Of a stretch of 33,373 bases of DNA, positions 15,713-25,700 are shown one piece after another. The notes under the pieces were generated by a model, which was given only the letters and a program-made list of their open reading frames with translations, made no database searches and was not told the DNA's origin. The number at the start of each line of letters is the position of its first letter. Positions within the stretch are counted from its first letter, which is position 1. This DNA comes from Bacteroidales bacterium KHT7 (lineage in GTDB: Bacteria; Bacteroidota; Bacteroidia; Bacteroidales; Bacteroidaceae), in contig FNBQ01000010.1 of the NCBI GenBank assembly GCA_900102385.1, positions 1 through 33,373 of the forward strand, given 5' to 3'. The translations under genes and the position numbers were made by a program.

Positions 15713-16333
15713 ATGAGAAAGATATTGTATTTTCTGCTGATTGCCTTTCTGCCTGCCGCCGCGATGGCGCAGACCAAGAACGAGCAGCAGATAATTCAGA
15801 CGATAAACAAGGCGAGTGCCGGACTAAAGTCGATGGAGTGCGACTTTGTGCAGACAAAGCACCTTAAAATGCTCAACGACAAGATGGTGGCAAACGGAAA
15901 GATGTATTACAAGCAGCCCGACAAACTGCATTGGGAGTATACATCGCCATACAAGTACACCTTCATCTTGAATGACAACAAGGTGGTTCTGAAGAAGAAC
16001 GGCCGCAACGATGTCATCGACATAAACCAGAACAAGATGTTCAGGGAGATCGCCCGACTGATAATGAACACGGTTGTGGGCAAGAGCCTCGGCGACGGCA
16101 AGACATTCAAGGCGTCGGTAAAGGAATCGCCAACGGAATGGACGGTTACGCTCGTTCCGCAGAAGAAGGAGATGAAGCAGATGTGGACGACGATTGTCCT
16201 TACTTTCAGCCGCAGCCAGCAGATGATTAGCAAGGTGCGCATGTGCGAGAAGAACGGCGACTACACGCTCATCGAGATGAAGAACGTGAAACAGAACAAA
16301 CCTGTATCAGACGCGCATTTTAATGTGCGATAG
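15713..16333 (+). CDS. LolA-like outer-membrane lipoprotein carrier
   Basis: A clear signal peptide (MRKILYFLLIAFLPAAAMAQ) precedes a LolA-type fold: LKSMECDFVQTKHLKML, then GKMYYKQPDKLHWEYTSPYKYTFILND, then IDINQNKM. Length is 206 aa, as usual for the family. Copies of lolA inside aryl-polyene and flexirubin clusters are thought to carry the finished lipid or its precursor across the periplasm, not ordinary lipoproteins. It is followed 6 bp later by another secreted protein, so the two may act together in the periplasm. Confidence 0.85.
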   Translation: MRKILYFLLIAFLPAAAMAQTKNEQQIIQTINKASAGLKSMECDFVQTKHLKMLNDKMVANGKMYYKQPDKLHWEYTSPYKYTFILNDNKVVLKKNGRNDVIDINQNKMFREIARLIMNTVVGKSLGDGKTFKASVKESPTEWTVTLVPQKKEMKQMWTTIVLTFSRSQQMISKVRMCEKNGDYTLIEMKNVKQNKPVSDAHFNVR

Positions 16334-16339
16334 GGGCTT

Positions 16340-16783
16340 ATGAGGCATCTGATAAAAAGACTGTCGGTTCTTTTGGCCGCTTTCTGCATCTCCGTCGGAC
16401 TGATGGCGCAGAACGCGCGGCATTTTCCACAGGCAGACGGCGAACGGGCGCGGTATAACGTTCAAATCGACTTCAGGAAAGTCTATATCAGCGGAATATG
16501 TATGATGCTTAACGATGGCGGAGCGGTTAACTGCTGCGTTTTCAACGAGTTCGGCGTGCCGGCGATATCGTACACCTACAACATCGCCACAGGCAAACTG
16601 AAAATCGTCAGCATCATCGGGAAGATGAACCGCTGGTACATAAAAAAGATGATAAAGCGCGATTTGGCGCAACTTATGTCCGTCTTGCAGAAAGACGGCG
16701 ACGGAGAATATACAAACAGCCGCGTTGGCGTGAAGTATAGCTTTACAATTTTAAACGACACGGATAATGGAACTTCTGAATAA
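16340..16783 (+). CDS. Hypothetical secreted protein in polyene-type cluster
   Basis: The 147-aa protein begins with a signal peptide (MRHLIKRLSVLLAAFCISVGLMAQ). The mature part is strand-rich: RYNVQIDFRKVYISGICMML, then CVFNEFGVPAISYTYNIATGKLKI. No catalytic motif is visible. Its position next to the LolA-like gene, in a cluster of flexirubin/aryl-polyene type, suggests a periplasmic partner of the transport system, similar to the small DUF3261-type proteins in E. coli-type clusters. That comparison is positional only. Its 3' end overlaps the dehydratase gene by 17 bp. Confidence 0.7.
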   Translation: MRHLIKRLSVLLAAFCISVGLMAQNARHFPQADGERARYNVQIDFRKVYISGICMMLNDGGAVNCCVFNEFGVPAISYTYNIATGKLKIVSIIGKMNRWYIKKMIKRDLAQLMSVLQKDGDGEYTNSRVGVKYSFTILNDTDNGTSE

Positions 16784-17138
16784 CTTTTTTACGATAAAAA
16801 GCGTTGAGACGGCTGGCGAAAGCGCAAACTACACCGTTTCGCTTAATGCCGGACACGCAATTTACAAGGCTCACTTTCCCGAAATGCCAGTTACGCCGGG
16901 AGTGTGCATAATACAGATGGCAGTAGAATTGCTGTCGTACCAATTAGAAAAGAAACTGAACATACAGACAATAAAGAACGTCAAGTTCCTCAGCGTTATA
17001 TCGCCCGACGAGACTCCGGAGGTGGGCTACTCAATTCAGGGCGTGAAAGAGGCTGACGGCGTGGTTGAGGCAAAGGTTACTGTTGCCTCGGGTGAGAAAA
17101 CATTTGCAAAAATATCGCTTATATGCAAGACGGCGTGA
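16767..17138 (+). CDS. Hotdog-fold 3-hydroxyacyl-ACP dehydratase (FabZ/ApeI-like)
   Basis: The 123-aa protein contains AHFPEMPVTPGVCIIQMAVELL, the hotdog active-site helix. The catalytic His is in HFP. The position usually held by the catalytic Glu of FabZ is Gln (CIIQMA). A Gln or Asp at this site may be normal in the branch serving polyene clusters, but it could lower activity. The start overlaps the upstream gene by 17 bp and the end overlaps the glycosyltransferase by 16 bp, so translation is coupled. Expected role: removing water from 3-hydroxyacyl-ACP to build the conjugated or unsaturated chain. Confidence 0.8.
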   Translation: MELLNNFFTIKSVETAGESANYTVSLNAGHAIYKAHFPEMPVTPGVCIIQMAVELLSYQLEKKLNIQTIKNVKFLSVISPDETPEVGYSIQGVKEADGVVEAKVTVASGEKTFAKISLICKTA

Positions 17139-18655
17139 ACAGTTCGCAACTGAAGGAACAACGGCAGACTCTGCGCGACAGAGGCATCTGCGTGGTTATT
17201 CCGACGTACAACAACGGCTCTACGGTTGAGGATATCGTGGAGCGCGCCTTGTTGCAATGTGCCGATGTCATTGTGGTTGATGACGGCTGTACCGACAATA
17301 CCGCCAATGCCCTTCAGCAACTTTCAGACATATACGAGAGTCTTCATGTCGTTACGCTTAGAAGAAACAAAGGCAAGGGCGCGGCTCTGAAAGCCGGTTT
17401 CAGAAAGGCAAAGGAACTGGGATTTGCCTACGCCATTACGCTCGATTCCGACGGACAGCATTTTCCCGAGGATATTTCGCTGATGCTGAAGGCTAATCAG
17501 GAGAATCCCGGCGCGCTGATTGTTGGCGAACGCCAGAATCTGGAGAAGATGGAACGCAGCGGCGGCAGCAAGTTTGCCAACAAGTTCAGCAACTTCTGGT
17601 TCTGGGTTCAGACAGGATATAACCTGAAGGACACGCAGACGGGATACCGCCTCTATCCGCTTAGGAAACTGCACGGACTGTGGCTTCTCACGTCGCGCTA
17701 CGAGGCCGAACTCGAACTGATGGTCTTTGCCGCTTGGCACGGCGTAAAACTTGTGAGCACGCCTGTAAACGTGTTCTATCCGCCGCGCGAGGAGAGGGTT
17801 TCGCACTTCCGTCCCGGAATTGACTTTACGCGCATCTTCATTCTGAACACGATTCTGTGCGGTCTTGCCGTGATTTACGGACTTCCGCTGCGCGTTCTGC
17901 GATTTGTTCTGATGATTTTGCGGACGGTCTACTCGCTGCTTTTCTTCTCGTTCTTCAGTCTTGTGGTTGTAACTCCGTTCACGATGCTTTATCTGAAAAT
18001 CGGCAAGGAAACCGATGAGAAGAAACTACGCCTGCACAAACTTCTTAACTTCATGCTTAGGTTCATCGTCTTCTACCACAAGATTCCGGGCGTGAAGATT
18101 TCTATCGGCAACAACAGCGGTGAGACGTTCGAGAAGCCGGCGGTTGTGATTTGCAACCATCAGTCGCACCTCGACCTCATGATGCTGCTTGCCGTAACTC
18201 CGAAGATGATTGTGCTTACAAAGGACTGGGTTTGGAACAATCCGTTCTATGGCTACATAATTCACAAGGCCGAGTTCTATCCTGTTTCGGCAGGGCTCGA
18301 CAATATAATGGGTAATCTCAAATCGTTGGTAGACAGAGGCTACAGCATCGCCGTCTATCCCGAAGGCACTCGCTCGCCCGACTGTCGTATAGGTCGCTTT
18401 CATCAGGGAGCGTTCTATTTGGCAAAGTCGCTCGGCGTAGACGTTGTTCCGCTGGTGCTCTACGGCGCAGGAAAGGTTCTTCCGAAGAAAGGACGCCATC
18501 TGAACAAGGGCATCATAAGGCTTGAGATTGACAAACGCCGCTCGATTGACGAACTGAACGGCATGGGAACGCTGAAGGAAACGGCTTCGGCTTTCAGAAA
18601 ATATTACAAAGACAGATACACCGAAATGTGTAACAAGATAGAGCAAAATGTTTGA
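17123..18655 (+). CDS. Fused GT2 glycosyltransferase and lysophospholipid acyltransferase
   Basis: Residues 20-240 form a GT-A glycosyltransferase like dolichyl-phosphate mannosyl synthase. It has IPTYNNGSTVEDIV, the nucleotide-binding VVDDGCTDNT and the DSDG metal site at 108-111. Two hydrophobic segments at about 245-300 anchor it in the membrane. Residues 320-510 form an LPLAT acyltransferase with an intact NHQSHLD box at 345-351 and YPEGTR at 412-417. One membrane enzyme could thus add a sugar and an acyl chain to a lipid acceptor. The GT2-acyltransferase pairing is known from flexirubin and aryl-polyene clusters. It overlaps the next gene by 8 bp. Confidence 0.85.
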   Translation: MQDGVNSSQLKEQRQTLRDRGICVVIPTYNNGSTVEDIVERALLQCADVIVVDDGCTDNTANALQQLSDIYESLHVVTLRRNKGKGAALKAGFRKAKELGFAYAITLDSDGQHFPEDISLMLKANQENPGALIVGERQNLEKMERSGGSKFANKFSNFWFWVQTGYNLKDTQTGYRLYPLRKLHGLWLLTSRYEAELELMVFAAWHGVKLVSTPVNVFYPPREERVSHFRPGIDFTRIFILNTILCGLAVIYGLPLRVLRFVLMILRTVYSLLFFSFFSLVVVTPFTMLYLKIGKETDEKKLRLHKLLNFMLRFIVFYHKIPGVKISIGNNSGETFEKPAVVICNHQSHLDLMMLLAVTPKMIVLTKDWVWNNPFYGYIIHKAEFYPVSAGLDNIMGNLKSLVDRGYSIAVYPEGTRSPDCRIGRFHQGAFYLAKSLGVDVVPLVLYGAGKVLPKKGRHLNKGIIRLEIDKRRSIDELNGMGTLKETASAFRKYYKDRYTEMCNKIEQNV

Positions 18656-20153
18656 TAGAAAAAGAGTTGTAATTATAGGCAGCGGTCTTGGCGGACTCTC
18701 GTGCGGCACGATTTTGCAGAAGAACGGCTTCGACGTGACTGTGGTTGAACAGGGCACTCAGCCGGGCGGATGCCTCCAATGCTTTGAGCGCAAGGGAGCA
18801 AAGTTCGAGACGGGCATGCACTTCATCGGCTCGGCTCTGCCGGGGCAGACAATGCACTCTTTGATGAACTATCTTGGATTGCTCGATGATGTAAAACTTT
18901 CGCAACTCGATGAAAATGGCTACGACATCGTGTCGCTCGCCGGGCAGAATTTCAGTTTTGCCAACGGCAGAGAGCCTTTTATCGAGACAATGGCATCGTA
19001 CTTCCCGAAGGAGAAGGATAACATCAGAAAATATTACGATATTGTAAAGCTGATTGCCAGTTCGTCGGCGCTGCACTCGCTCACGTCGAGCCATCGCGAC
19101 GATGCCATTCATGCTGAATATCAGCTTAAAAGCATAAACGACGAACTCGACCAAATCTTTGGCGACGATATGCTGAAGAATGTCATCGTGGGAGCGTTGC
19201 CGCTCTACTCGGCGCAACTCGACAAAACGCCGTTTGCACAGCATGCGCACATTGCCGATTTCTACAATCAGAGCGCGTTCCGCATTGTTGGCGGAAGCGA
19301 CCATATTGCCCACTCGCTCGTGGCAAACATCGGGCGCATGGGCGGACAGGTGATTACGCGCTGTAAGGTTCACCGCATCGTCTGCGATGAGCGTCAGGCT
19401 GTTGGAGTGGATACTGACAAGGGCTTCATCAATGCCGATATCGTTGTTAGCACTATTCACCCTATGCGTACGCTCGAGCTTCTTGCCGGCACAAACATAC
19501 TTCGTCCGGCATTCTGCAAGCGCATAAACAGCATGCCGCAGACAAACGGCGGATTCTCGGTATATCTCAAGTTCAAGAAGAACACCGTTCCGTACATGAA
19601 CTCGAACTTCTACGCATATCGTGGCAACACTCCGTGGAACTGCGAGCAATATACCGACGAGCAATGGCCAAAGGGCTTCCTCTACATGCACATGTGCCAC
19701 AAGGAAAATCCTGTTTGGGCTGAGAGCGGAATCATAATCTCGTACATGAACTATGACGAGGTTGCCAAGTGGCATGGCACGAAAATAGGTCGCCGCGGCG
19801 ATGATTACGAGCGTTTCAAGAAAGAGCGTGCCGAGAGGCTGATAAACGATATTGAACGCCATTTTCCCGGCTTTAAGGACTCGGTTGATAGTTTCTACAC
19901 ATCAACGCCGCTGACGTATGTCGATTATACAGGCACCGAACAGGGCTCGATGTACGGCATAGCCAAGGACATTTCGTTGGGCGTTGCCGGCAGGGTGCCT
20001 TACAGGACCAGAATCCCTAACTTGCTTCTGGCAGGACAGAACGTAAATTCTCACGGAATGTTGGGCGTTCTTGTCGGAACGATTATCGCATGTTCCGAAC
20101 TCATTCCGGCTCAGACTATTTACGGTCAGATTCAGCAATCAAAATGCAGGTAG
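18648..20153 (+). CDS. FAD-dependent oxidoreductase, CrtI/retinol-saturase-like (first copy)
   Basis: The N-terminal RVVIIGSGLGGLSCGTILQKNGFDVTVVEQ is a GxGxxG dinucleotide-binding fold, followed by the PGGCLQCFERKGAKFETGMHFIG segment of CrtI-type enzymes. The C-terminus (LLLAGQNVNSHGMLGVLVGTIIACSELI) is the FAD-binding end of the same family. At 501 aa the length is normal for phytoene desaturases and retinol saturases. The enzyme could desaturate, isomerise or saturate a polyene acyl chain; sequence alone does not tell which. The next gene encodes a clear paralogue, so the pair arose by duplication. Confidence 0.85.
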   Translation: MFDRKRVVIIGSGLGGLSCGTILQKNGFDVTVVEQGTQPGGCLQCFERKGAKFETGMHFIGSALPGQTMHSLMNYLGLLDDVKLSQLDENGYDIVSLAGQNFSFANGREPFIETMASYFPKEKDNIRKYYDIVKLIASSSALHSLTSSHRDDAIHAEYQLKSINDELDQIFGDDMLKNVIVGALPLYSAQLDKTPFAQHAHIADFYNQSAFRIVGGSDHIAHSLVANIGRMGGQVITRCKVHRIVCDERQAVGVDTDKGFINADIVVSTIHPMRTLELLAGTNILRPAFCKRINSMPQTNGGFSVYLKFKKNTVPYMNSNFYAYRGNTPWNCEQYTDEQWPKGFLYMHMCHKENPVWAESGIIISYMNYDEVAKWHGTKIGRRGDDYERFKKERAERLINDIERHFPGFKDSVDSFYTSTPLTYVDYTGTEQGSMYGIAKDISLGVAGRVPYRTRIPNLLLAGQNVNSHGMLGVLVGTIIACSELIPAQTIYGQIQQSKCR

Positions 20154-22789
20154 AGATGGGTAAGAAGGTAGTCATAATAGGCGCAGGACTGGGCGGATTG
20201 TTTACCGGAGCAATCCTTGCCAAGGAGGGACTTGAAGTAACCGTCGTCGAGAAGAACCAGACTGTCGGCGGCGGCTTGCAGAGTTTCGTGCGCTTTGGCG
20301 AGGTGTTCGACACCGGAATGCACGTCATTGCCGGAATGGGGAACGACGGAAGCATCAGGAAGATTTGCCGCTATCTGGGCATTGCCGACAGCATCAGAAT
20401 AAAGGATGTTGACCGCAACTGCATTGACCGCCTCTATTTTTCGGAAGACAAGAAATATTACGATATAGCCTGCGGACGCGAGGAGTATGTTGATACGCTG
20501 TCGCGATATTTTCCGCATCAGCGCGACAATCTGAAACGGTATGTCGATGCCATGTTCCGCATAACCGACGAACTCGATTTGTTCAGACTCAGACGAAGGA
20601 CGCTGCAAATGAAAATGCACTCCGAGGAGTTCATGCTCTCGGCATCCGATTTCATTGCCAAGTACATCAGCGACGAGAAACTGCGAAGCGTGGTGGCTTA
20701 CATGAATCCGATGTATTCGGGCAGGTACGACAGCACTCCGGCATTCGTACACGCCATAATATCGGTGCTCTACATAAAAGGTCCGAGCAGGTTCGAGGGG
20801 GGCTCGCATCATTTTGCCGATGCTCTCGCCAAGGTCATTACCGATAATGGCGGAACAATCATAACTTCCGACGGCGTAAAGACGATTCTCACCGCCGGTG
20901 GAATGGTTTCGAAGATTCGTACGCAGAATGGACTCGAACTTGAGGCAGACTATTACATCTCAGACATTCATCCGTGCGCGTTGATAAAATTGCTCGACGA
21001 TGAGAAGGCTCTTCCGAAGGCATACCGAACGCGTCTCGAAAGCATCCCGAACTCGTATTCGGCTTTCACGCTCAACATAAAGCTTAAGCCCGGCACGTTC
21101 CGCTACTTCAACCACACGGCTTACTACATGAGCAAGTATGCCGAAATATGGAACTTCGGCAACGACGACAACGGCTGGCCTCGCGGATTCCTCTTCATGA
21201 CTCCTCCAAACCAAAATCAGGGCGAGTTTGCAACGAAGGTAATCATCACCGCCCCGATGCCGTGGCATTATGTAAGCCGATGGGAGGACACGACGGTTGG
21301 CAGGCGCGGCGCCGGCTACGAGGCGTGGAAGGAGGAATGTAAGGAGAAACTCATCTGCCAGATTGAGGAAATATATCCCGATTTCAGAAATTGTATCGAC
21401 AAGATAAATACCGCCTCGCCGCTCACCATTCGCGACTATTTCGGCGCAAAGGAAGGCGGAATGTGCGGATTCTCGAAGGATTGCCGAAATATAGTGCTTT
21501 CGCAGGTCCCGGTTGTGACTAAGATAAAGAACCTTCTGCTCACGGGGCAGAACTGCAACTTGCATGGCTTCTGCGGAGTTCCGCTTACGGCGATAACTAC
21601 GAGCGAGGTTATCCTCGGACTGAATCACGTTATTGACAAGATAAATATGATGGATTTTGACGACATACGCCCTTATTCTGAGGAGGAGATTCCGGCGGCG
21701 ATGCAGCGGATAGCGCAGAGCGAATCGTTCGGAATGCTCGCCGGCTTCGTCTTTCCCGACAGAGATGTCGAGGAGGTGCGTGCCGAGGTTGCCGGCTACA
21801 AAACCGTACGCGACTTTCAGCTTGGCGTTATGTATTGGGCAAACAAGCAGATTCTGAAGCGCAGCACAACCGATTTCTCGTTCGGAGGAATAGAAAATAT
21901 AAGCAAGGACAAGAATTATCTCTATATCTCCAACCATCGCGACATAATGCTTGATGCGTCGCTCCTTCAGAATGTGCTGACGGACAATGGCTTGGATACT
22001 TGCGAGATAACCTTCGGCGCAAATCTGATGCAGGGACAGCTGGTCATCGACATAGGCAAATCGAATAAGATGTTCCGCGTTGAAAGACCGAGCGCAAACA
22101 TCAAGGAGTTTTACAAGTCATCGGCGCATCTGTCCGACTATATCCGCACGGTTCTCACGGCAAAGAAGCAGTCGGTATGGATTGCGCAGCGCAACGGTCG
22201 TACAAAGGACGGCATAGACCGCACCGACCAAGGCATAATAAAGATGTTTGGCATGAGCGGCCGAGGAACGAATCCTGCCGAGTCGCTTGCCGAACTGAAC
22301 ATTGCGCCGATAGCCATCTCGTACGAGTGGGAGACGTGCGACTATCTGAAGGCTCTCGAACTCTATCTCCGCCAGAAAGGTCCTTACACCAAGAAACCGG
22401 GCGAGGATTTGAACAGCATCATCACGGGCATCGTACAGCCAAAAGGGCGCGTGCACATCGAGTTCTGCAAGCCCCTCACGGCCGACGAACTTAATGCCGT
22501 GGCATCAGCGTGCGCCCCGAAGGAGTTCAACAAACGTGTGGCTGAACTGATAGACAGTCGTATTTGTGCGGCTTATCATCTTTCAGAAAACAATTTTATT
22601 GCCCACGATATGCTTAATTCTGCCGACGAATATGCCGATAAGTACGACGCGGCTCAGAAAGAAGCCTTCGTGCGCCATCTCGAATGCTTGTCGCAGTATG
22701 CCGATGGCAACGACATGGACGAGATGCGCCGCATCTTCCTCGGCATCTATGCAAACCCGGTTGACAGTAAGAATTTGTATCGAAAATGA
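20144..22789 (+). CDS. CrtI-like FAD oxidoreductase fused to an acyltransferase (second copy)
   Basis: The first 490 residues repeat the fold of the preceding gene: KKVVIIGAGLGGLFTGAIL, GGGLQSFVRFGEVFDTGMHVIAGMG and LLLTGQNCNLHGFCGVPLTA. At residue 503 a Met followed by DFDDIRPYSEEEIP marks the usual start of a stand-alone Bacteroidota acyltransferase. That domain carries SNHRDIMLDASLL (HX4D box, near 598) and WIAQRNGRTKDG. The start is set at 20144, overlapping the previous stop by 10 bp; the ATG at 20156 is also possible. An upstream ATG at 20090 would lie inside the previous gene and is unlikely. The fusion would couple a redox step with acyl transfer. The stop overlaps the exporter start (ATGA). 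Confidence 0.85.
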   Translation: MQVEMGKKVVIIGAGLGGLFTGAILAKEGLEVTVVEKNQTVGGGLQSFVRFGEVFDTGMHVIAGMGNDGSIRKICRYLGIADSIRIKDVDRNCIDRLYFSEDKKYYDIACGREEYVDTLSRYFPHQRDNLKRYVDAMFRITDELDLFRLRRRTLQMKMHSEEFMLSASDFIAKYISDEKLRSVVAYMNPMYSGRYDSTPAFVHAIISVLYIKGPSRFEGGSHHFADALAKVITDNGGTIITSDGVKTILTAGGMVSKIRTQNGLELEADYYISDIHPCALIKLLDDEKALPKAYRTRLESIPNSYSAFTLNIKLKPGTFRYFNHTAYYMSKYAEIWNFGNDDNGWPRGFLFMTPPNQNQGEFATKVIITAPMPWHYVSRWEDTTVGRRGAGYEAWKEECKEKLICQIEEIYPDFRNCIDKINTASPLTIRDYFGAKEGGMCGFSKDCRNIVLSQVPVVTKIKNLLLTGQNCNLHGFCGVPLTAITTSEVILGLNHVIDKINMMDFDDIRPYSEEEIPAAMQRIAQSESFGMLAGFVFPDRDVEEVRAEVAGYKTVRDFQLGVMYWANKQILKRSTTDFSFGGIENISKDKNYLYISNHRDIMLDASLLQNVLTDNGLDTCEITFGANLMQGQLVIDIGKSNKMFRVERPSANIKEFYKSSAHLSDYIRTVLTAKKQSVWIAQRNGRTKDGIDRTDQGIIKMFGMSGRGTNPAESLAELNIAPIAISYEWETCDYLKALELYLRQKGPYTKKPGEDLNSIITGIVQPKGRVHIEFCKPLTADELNAVASACAPKEFNKRVAELIDSRICAAYHLSENNFIAHDMLNSADEYADKYDAAQKEAFVRHLECLSQYADGNDMDEMRRIFLGIYANPVDSKNLYRK

Positions 22790-25700
22790 TTCTACGGATA
22801 TACGATTATTTCAGCAAGCACAAGCCGATGCTCTTTGCATCGCTGGCACTCTTTACGGTGGTGCTCGTGGCTTCTGTCGTCCGCCTTTCGTACAAGGAAG
22901 ATATAAGCGATTTTCTTCCCGTAGGCACGTCGGACAGAGAGTCGCTTGCCGTGTATCAGAACATATCGGGCGCAAACCGCCTGTTCGTCGTCTTCCGCAA
23001 CACGGCGGATGCCGACAGCACCACCAGTCAGATTGACTATTTTGAGGAGCGTGTAAGAGAGCGCGACACGCTTGGCTGGTGCTCCGACCTGACAACGAAA
23101 TTCGACCTCGACAAACTTGCCGAAACATCTGAATTTGTCTACGGCAACATTCCGTATTTTCTTACGGATGCCGATTACAGCCGCATGGACAGCCTTCTGG
23201 CACAGCCTGATTTTGTGCGCCAGAGAATGGCAGCCGACCGCGAGATGCTCTTGTTCCCGACGGGCGATTTGCTGTCTGAAAACATGTCAAAAGACCCCCT
23301 TGGACTTTTCGCACCGGTGGTTTCGTGCCTTCACGGAGCATCAGGCAACATGAAGTTCGAGATGCACGATGGCTACATCTTTACGCCCGACATGAGCCGT
23401 GCCATCGTTATGCTCACATCGCCTTTCGGCAACAGCGAGACTGATATGAACGCGCGTCTTACCGAACTTCTGAAGCAGTCGGTAGATGACACCCGGAAGG
23501 CTTTCCCCGAGACCGATGCAACCGTTGTTGGCGGTCCCGAGATTGCCGTCGGAAACGCTTCGCAGATAAAAAACGACAGCCTCATTGCCGTGGCTCTTAC
23601 TTCGGTGCTGATAATGTGGCTGTTGCTCTATTCGTTACGTTCGGTTCGCAACATCGTGCTCATTCTGCTTTCCGTTGGATGGGGCTGGCTTTTCGCCCTT
23701 GGCGCGATTGCCTTGCTAAACGATAGTGCATCGATTATTGTTATTGGTATTTCGAGCGTAATTCTCGGAATAGCAGTCAATTATCCGTTGCATCTCATTG
23801 TTCATTCTGGGCACGAAAGGAATGTTCGCAGCGCGATGAAAGAGATTTTCGTTCCGCTTGTAATTGGCAACATCACCACCGTCGGAGCGTTCATGGCACT
23901 CGTGCCGTTGCAGTCTACAGCCTTGCGCGACCTCGGACTTTTTGCGTCCTTCCTTCTTGTCGGAACTATCCTTTTTGTGGTGGTGTATCTGCCTCACTTC
24001 GTGAAGATTAAGACTGCTGGTAGCGAGACGAAGATGCTCGACCTCCTTGCCCGATTCTGCCCCGAAGAATACAGAGGCATCGTCCGCCTTGTGGTTATTC
24101 TTACGCTCGTATTCGGATGGTTCAGTTTTGGTGCTGAGTTCGATTCGAACATGGCGAACATCAACTATATGACCGACGAGCAACGCTCGGAAATGGCTTA
24201 TTTCCAGCAGATTCTGTCGGGCGATTCTGCTACGAACGTGCAGATAGTCTATGTGGTTTCGTCCGATTCGACCTTCGACGGCGCGCTTGCCGAGAGTCAG
24301 AAGAAGCAGTCGGCAATCGACAGCCTCGTCTCAGCCGGAACGGTTGCAAGCCATGCCGGAGTGCGCCAGTTCATCGCTTCGGAAAGTGAGCAGAATCGTC
24401 GTTTAGAACGCTGGAAACGTTTTGTTGGCGAGCATCGCGATGTCTTCGGGCGCGTTCTTTCCGAAGAATCGGCAAAAGCCGGATTCAGCGCAGATGCCTT
24501 CAGCGAATTTCAGATGCTTGTTGCCGATACAACCTCGCTTTCTGCCAAGCCTTTCGAATATTTTGCGCCCCTCACTCAGCAGGTTTTCAGCGGAAATCTA
24601 AGTTTCGACAAAGAAACGTCGAAGTGTGCCGTTGTCGATATTCTGAAAGTTGATGAAAGTAGGGTGGGCGAGGTTGAGGCTCTGTTCTCGCACAGTTTCG
24701 ACGTGCAGAGCATGAACAGCGCGATTTCCGACAGTCTTTCCGACAATTTCAACTACATCGGCTGGGCTTGTTCGCTCATCGTTTTCTTCTTCCTCTGGTT
24801 CTCGTTCGGACGGATTGAACTCGCCATTCTGTCGTTTTTGCCAATGGCGGTCAGTTGGGTTTGGATTCTCGGCATAATGGCCATTTTCGGCATCAAATTC
24901 AACATCGTAAACATAATTCTCGCCACCTTCATCTTCGGACAAGGCGATGACTACACCATATTCATGACCGAAGGCTGCCAGAGCGAATACGCCTACCGAA
25001 AGCCGATTCTGGCATCGTACAAGAGCAGCATTATTCAGTCGGCTCTGATAATGTTTGTGGGCATCGGAACGCTTGTTGTGGCAAAGCATCCGGCACTTTT
25101 CTCGCTCGCCATCGTCACCATCATCGGAATGTTCTGTGTGGTTTTCATGGCATATCTTCTGCCGCCGTTGCTGTTCGGCATAGTAACCGCGCCAAAGCGT
25201 CCTGTTTCGCTTGCCAGCGCGTGCCGCACGCTTCTCCTTGGCATTCTTTTTGTTGTCGAAATGCCGTTTATTGCCATGCTTCGCCCGATGCGAATGTCGC
25301 TCAGAAACAGCGGAATTTCGATGCTTCACCGATTCAATCTCAGACTTTTATTTGGATTGAGAATCAAGCAGATGAAAGCCGAGAATGATGCATTCAGAAA
25401 ATCATCTGTAGTGGTCTTCAATCACCGTTCAATGCTCGATGCCATGCTCATCGTTGCGCTAAACCGCAACATAATTCTGAAGTCGCAGACGCCGGAATCA
25501 GTCTGGCAAAAAATCTTCCTTTGGCTGTGCGGATGCTCGTGCGACAACGTTGATGTCTTGCTCGGTGCTGGTTGCTCGGTCGCTCTGCTAACAGACGAAG
25601 CCTCGGCTTGCGAAGTTGCAAAGGCTCTGAAGGCTGATATTCTGCCAGTTGTGATTCATGGCTCGGACAAGATAATATCAGACGAGAGCCTCGTAATAAA

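Noticed and set aside
18594-19862. Long minus-strand open frame (422 codons) opposite the first FAD enzyme
   Set aside because: It lies fully antisense to well-supported genes and gives a His/Arg/Val-rich product without domain features. The same applies to frames at 20960-21937 and 24598-25329.
20090-20143. Upstream start for the second FAD enzyme
   Set aside because: The extra residues (MFRTHSGSDYLRSDS) lie inside the preceding gene and do not resemble the family start, which follows the ATG at 20144 or 20156.
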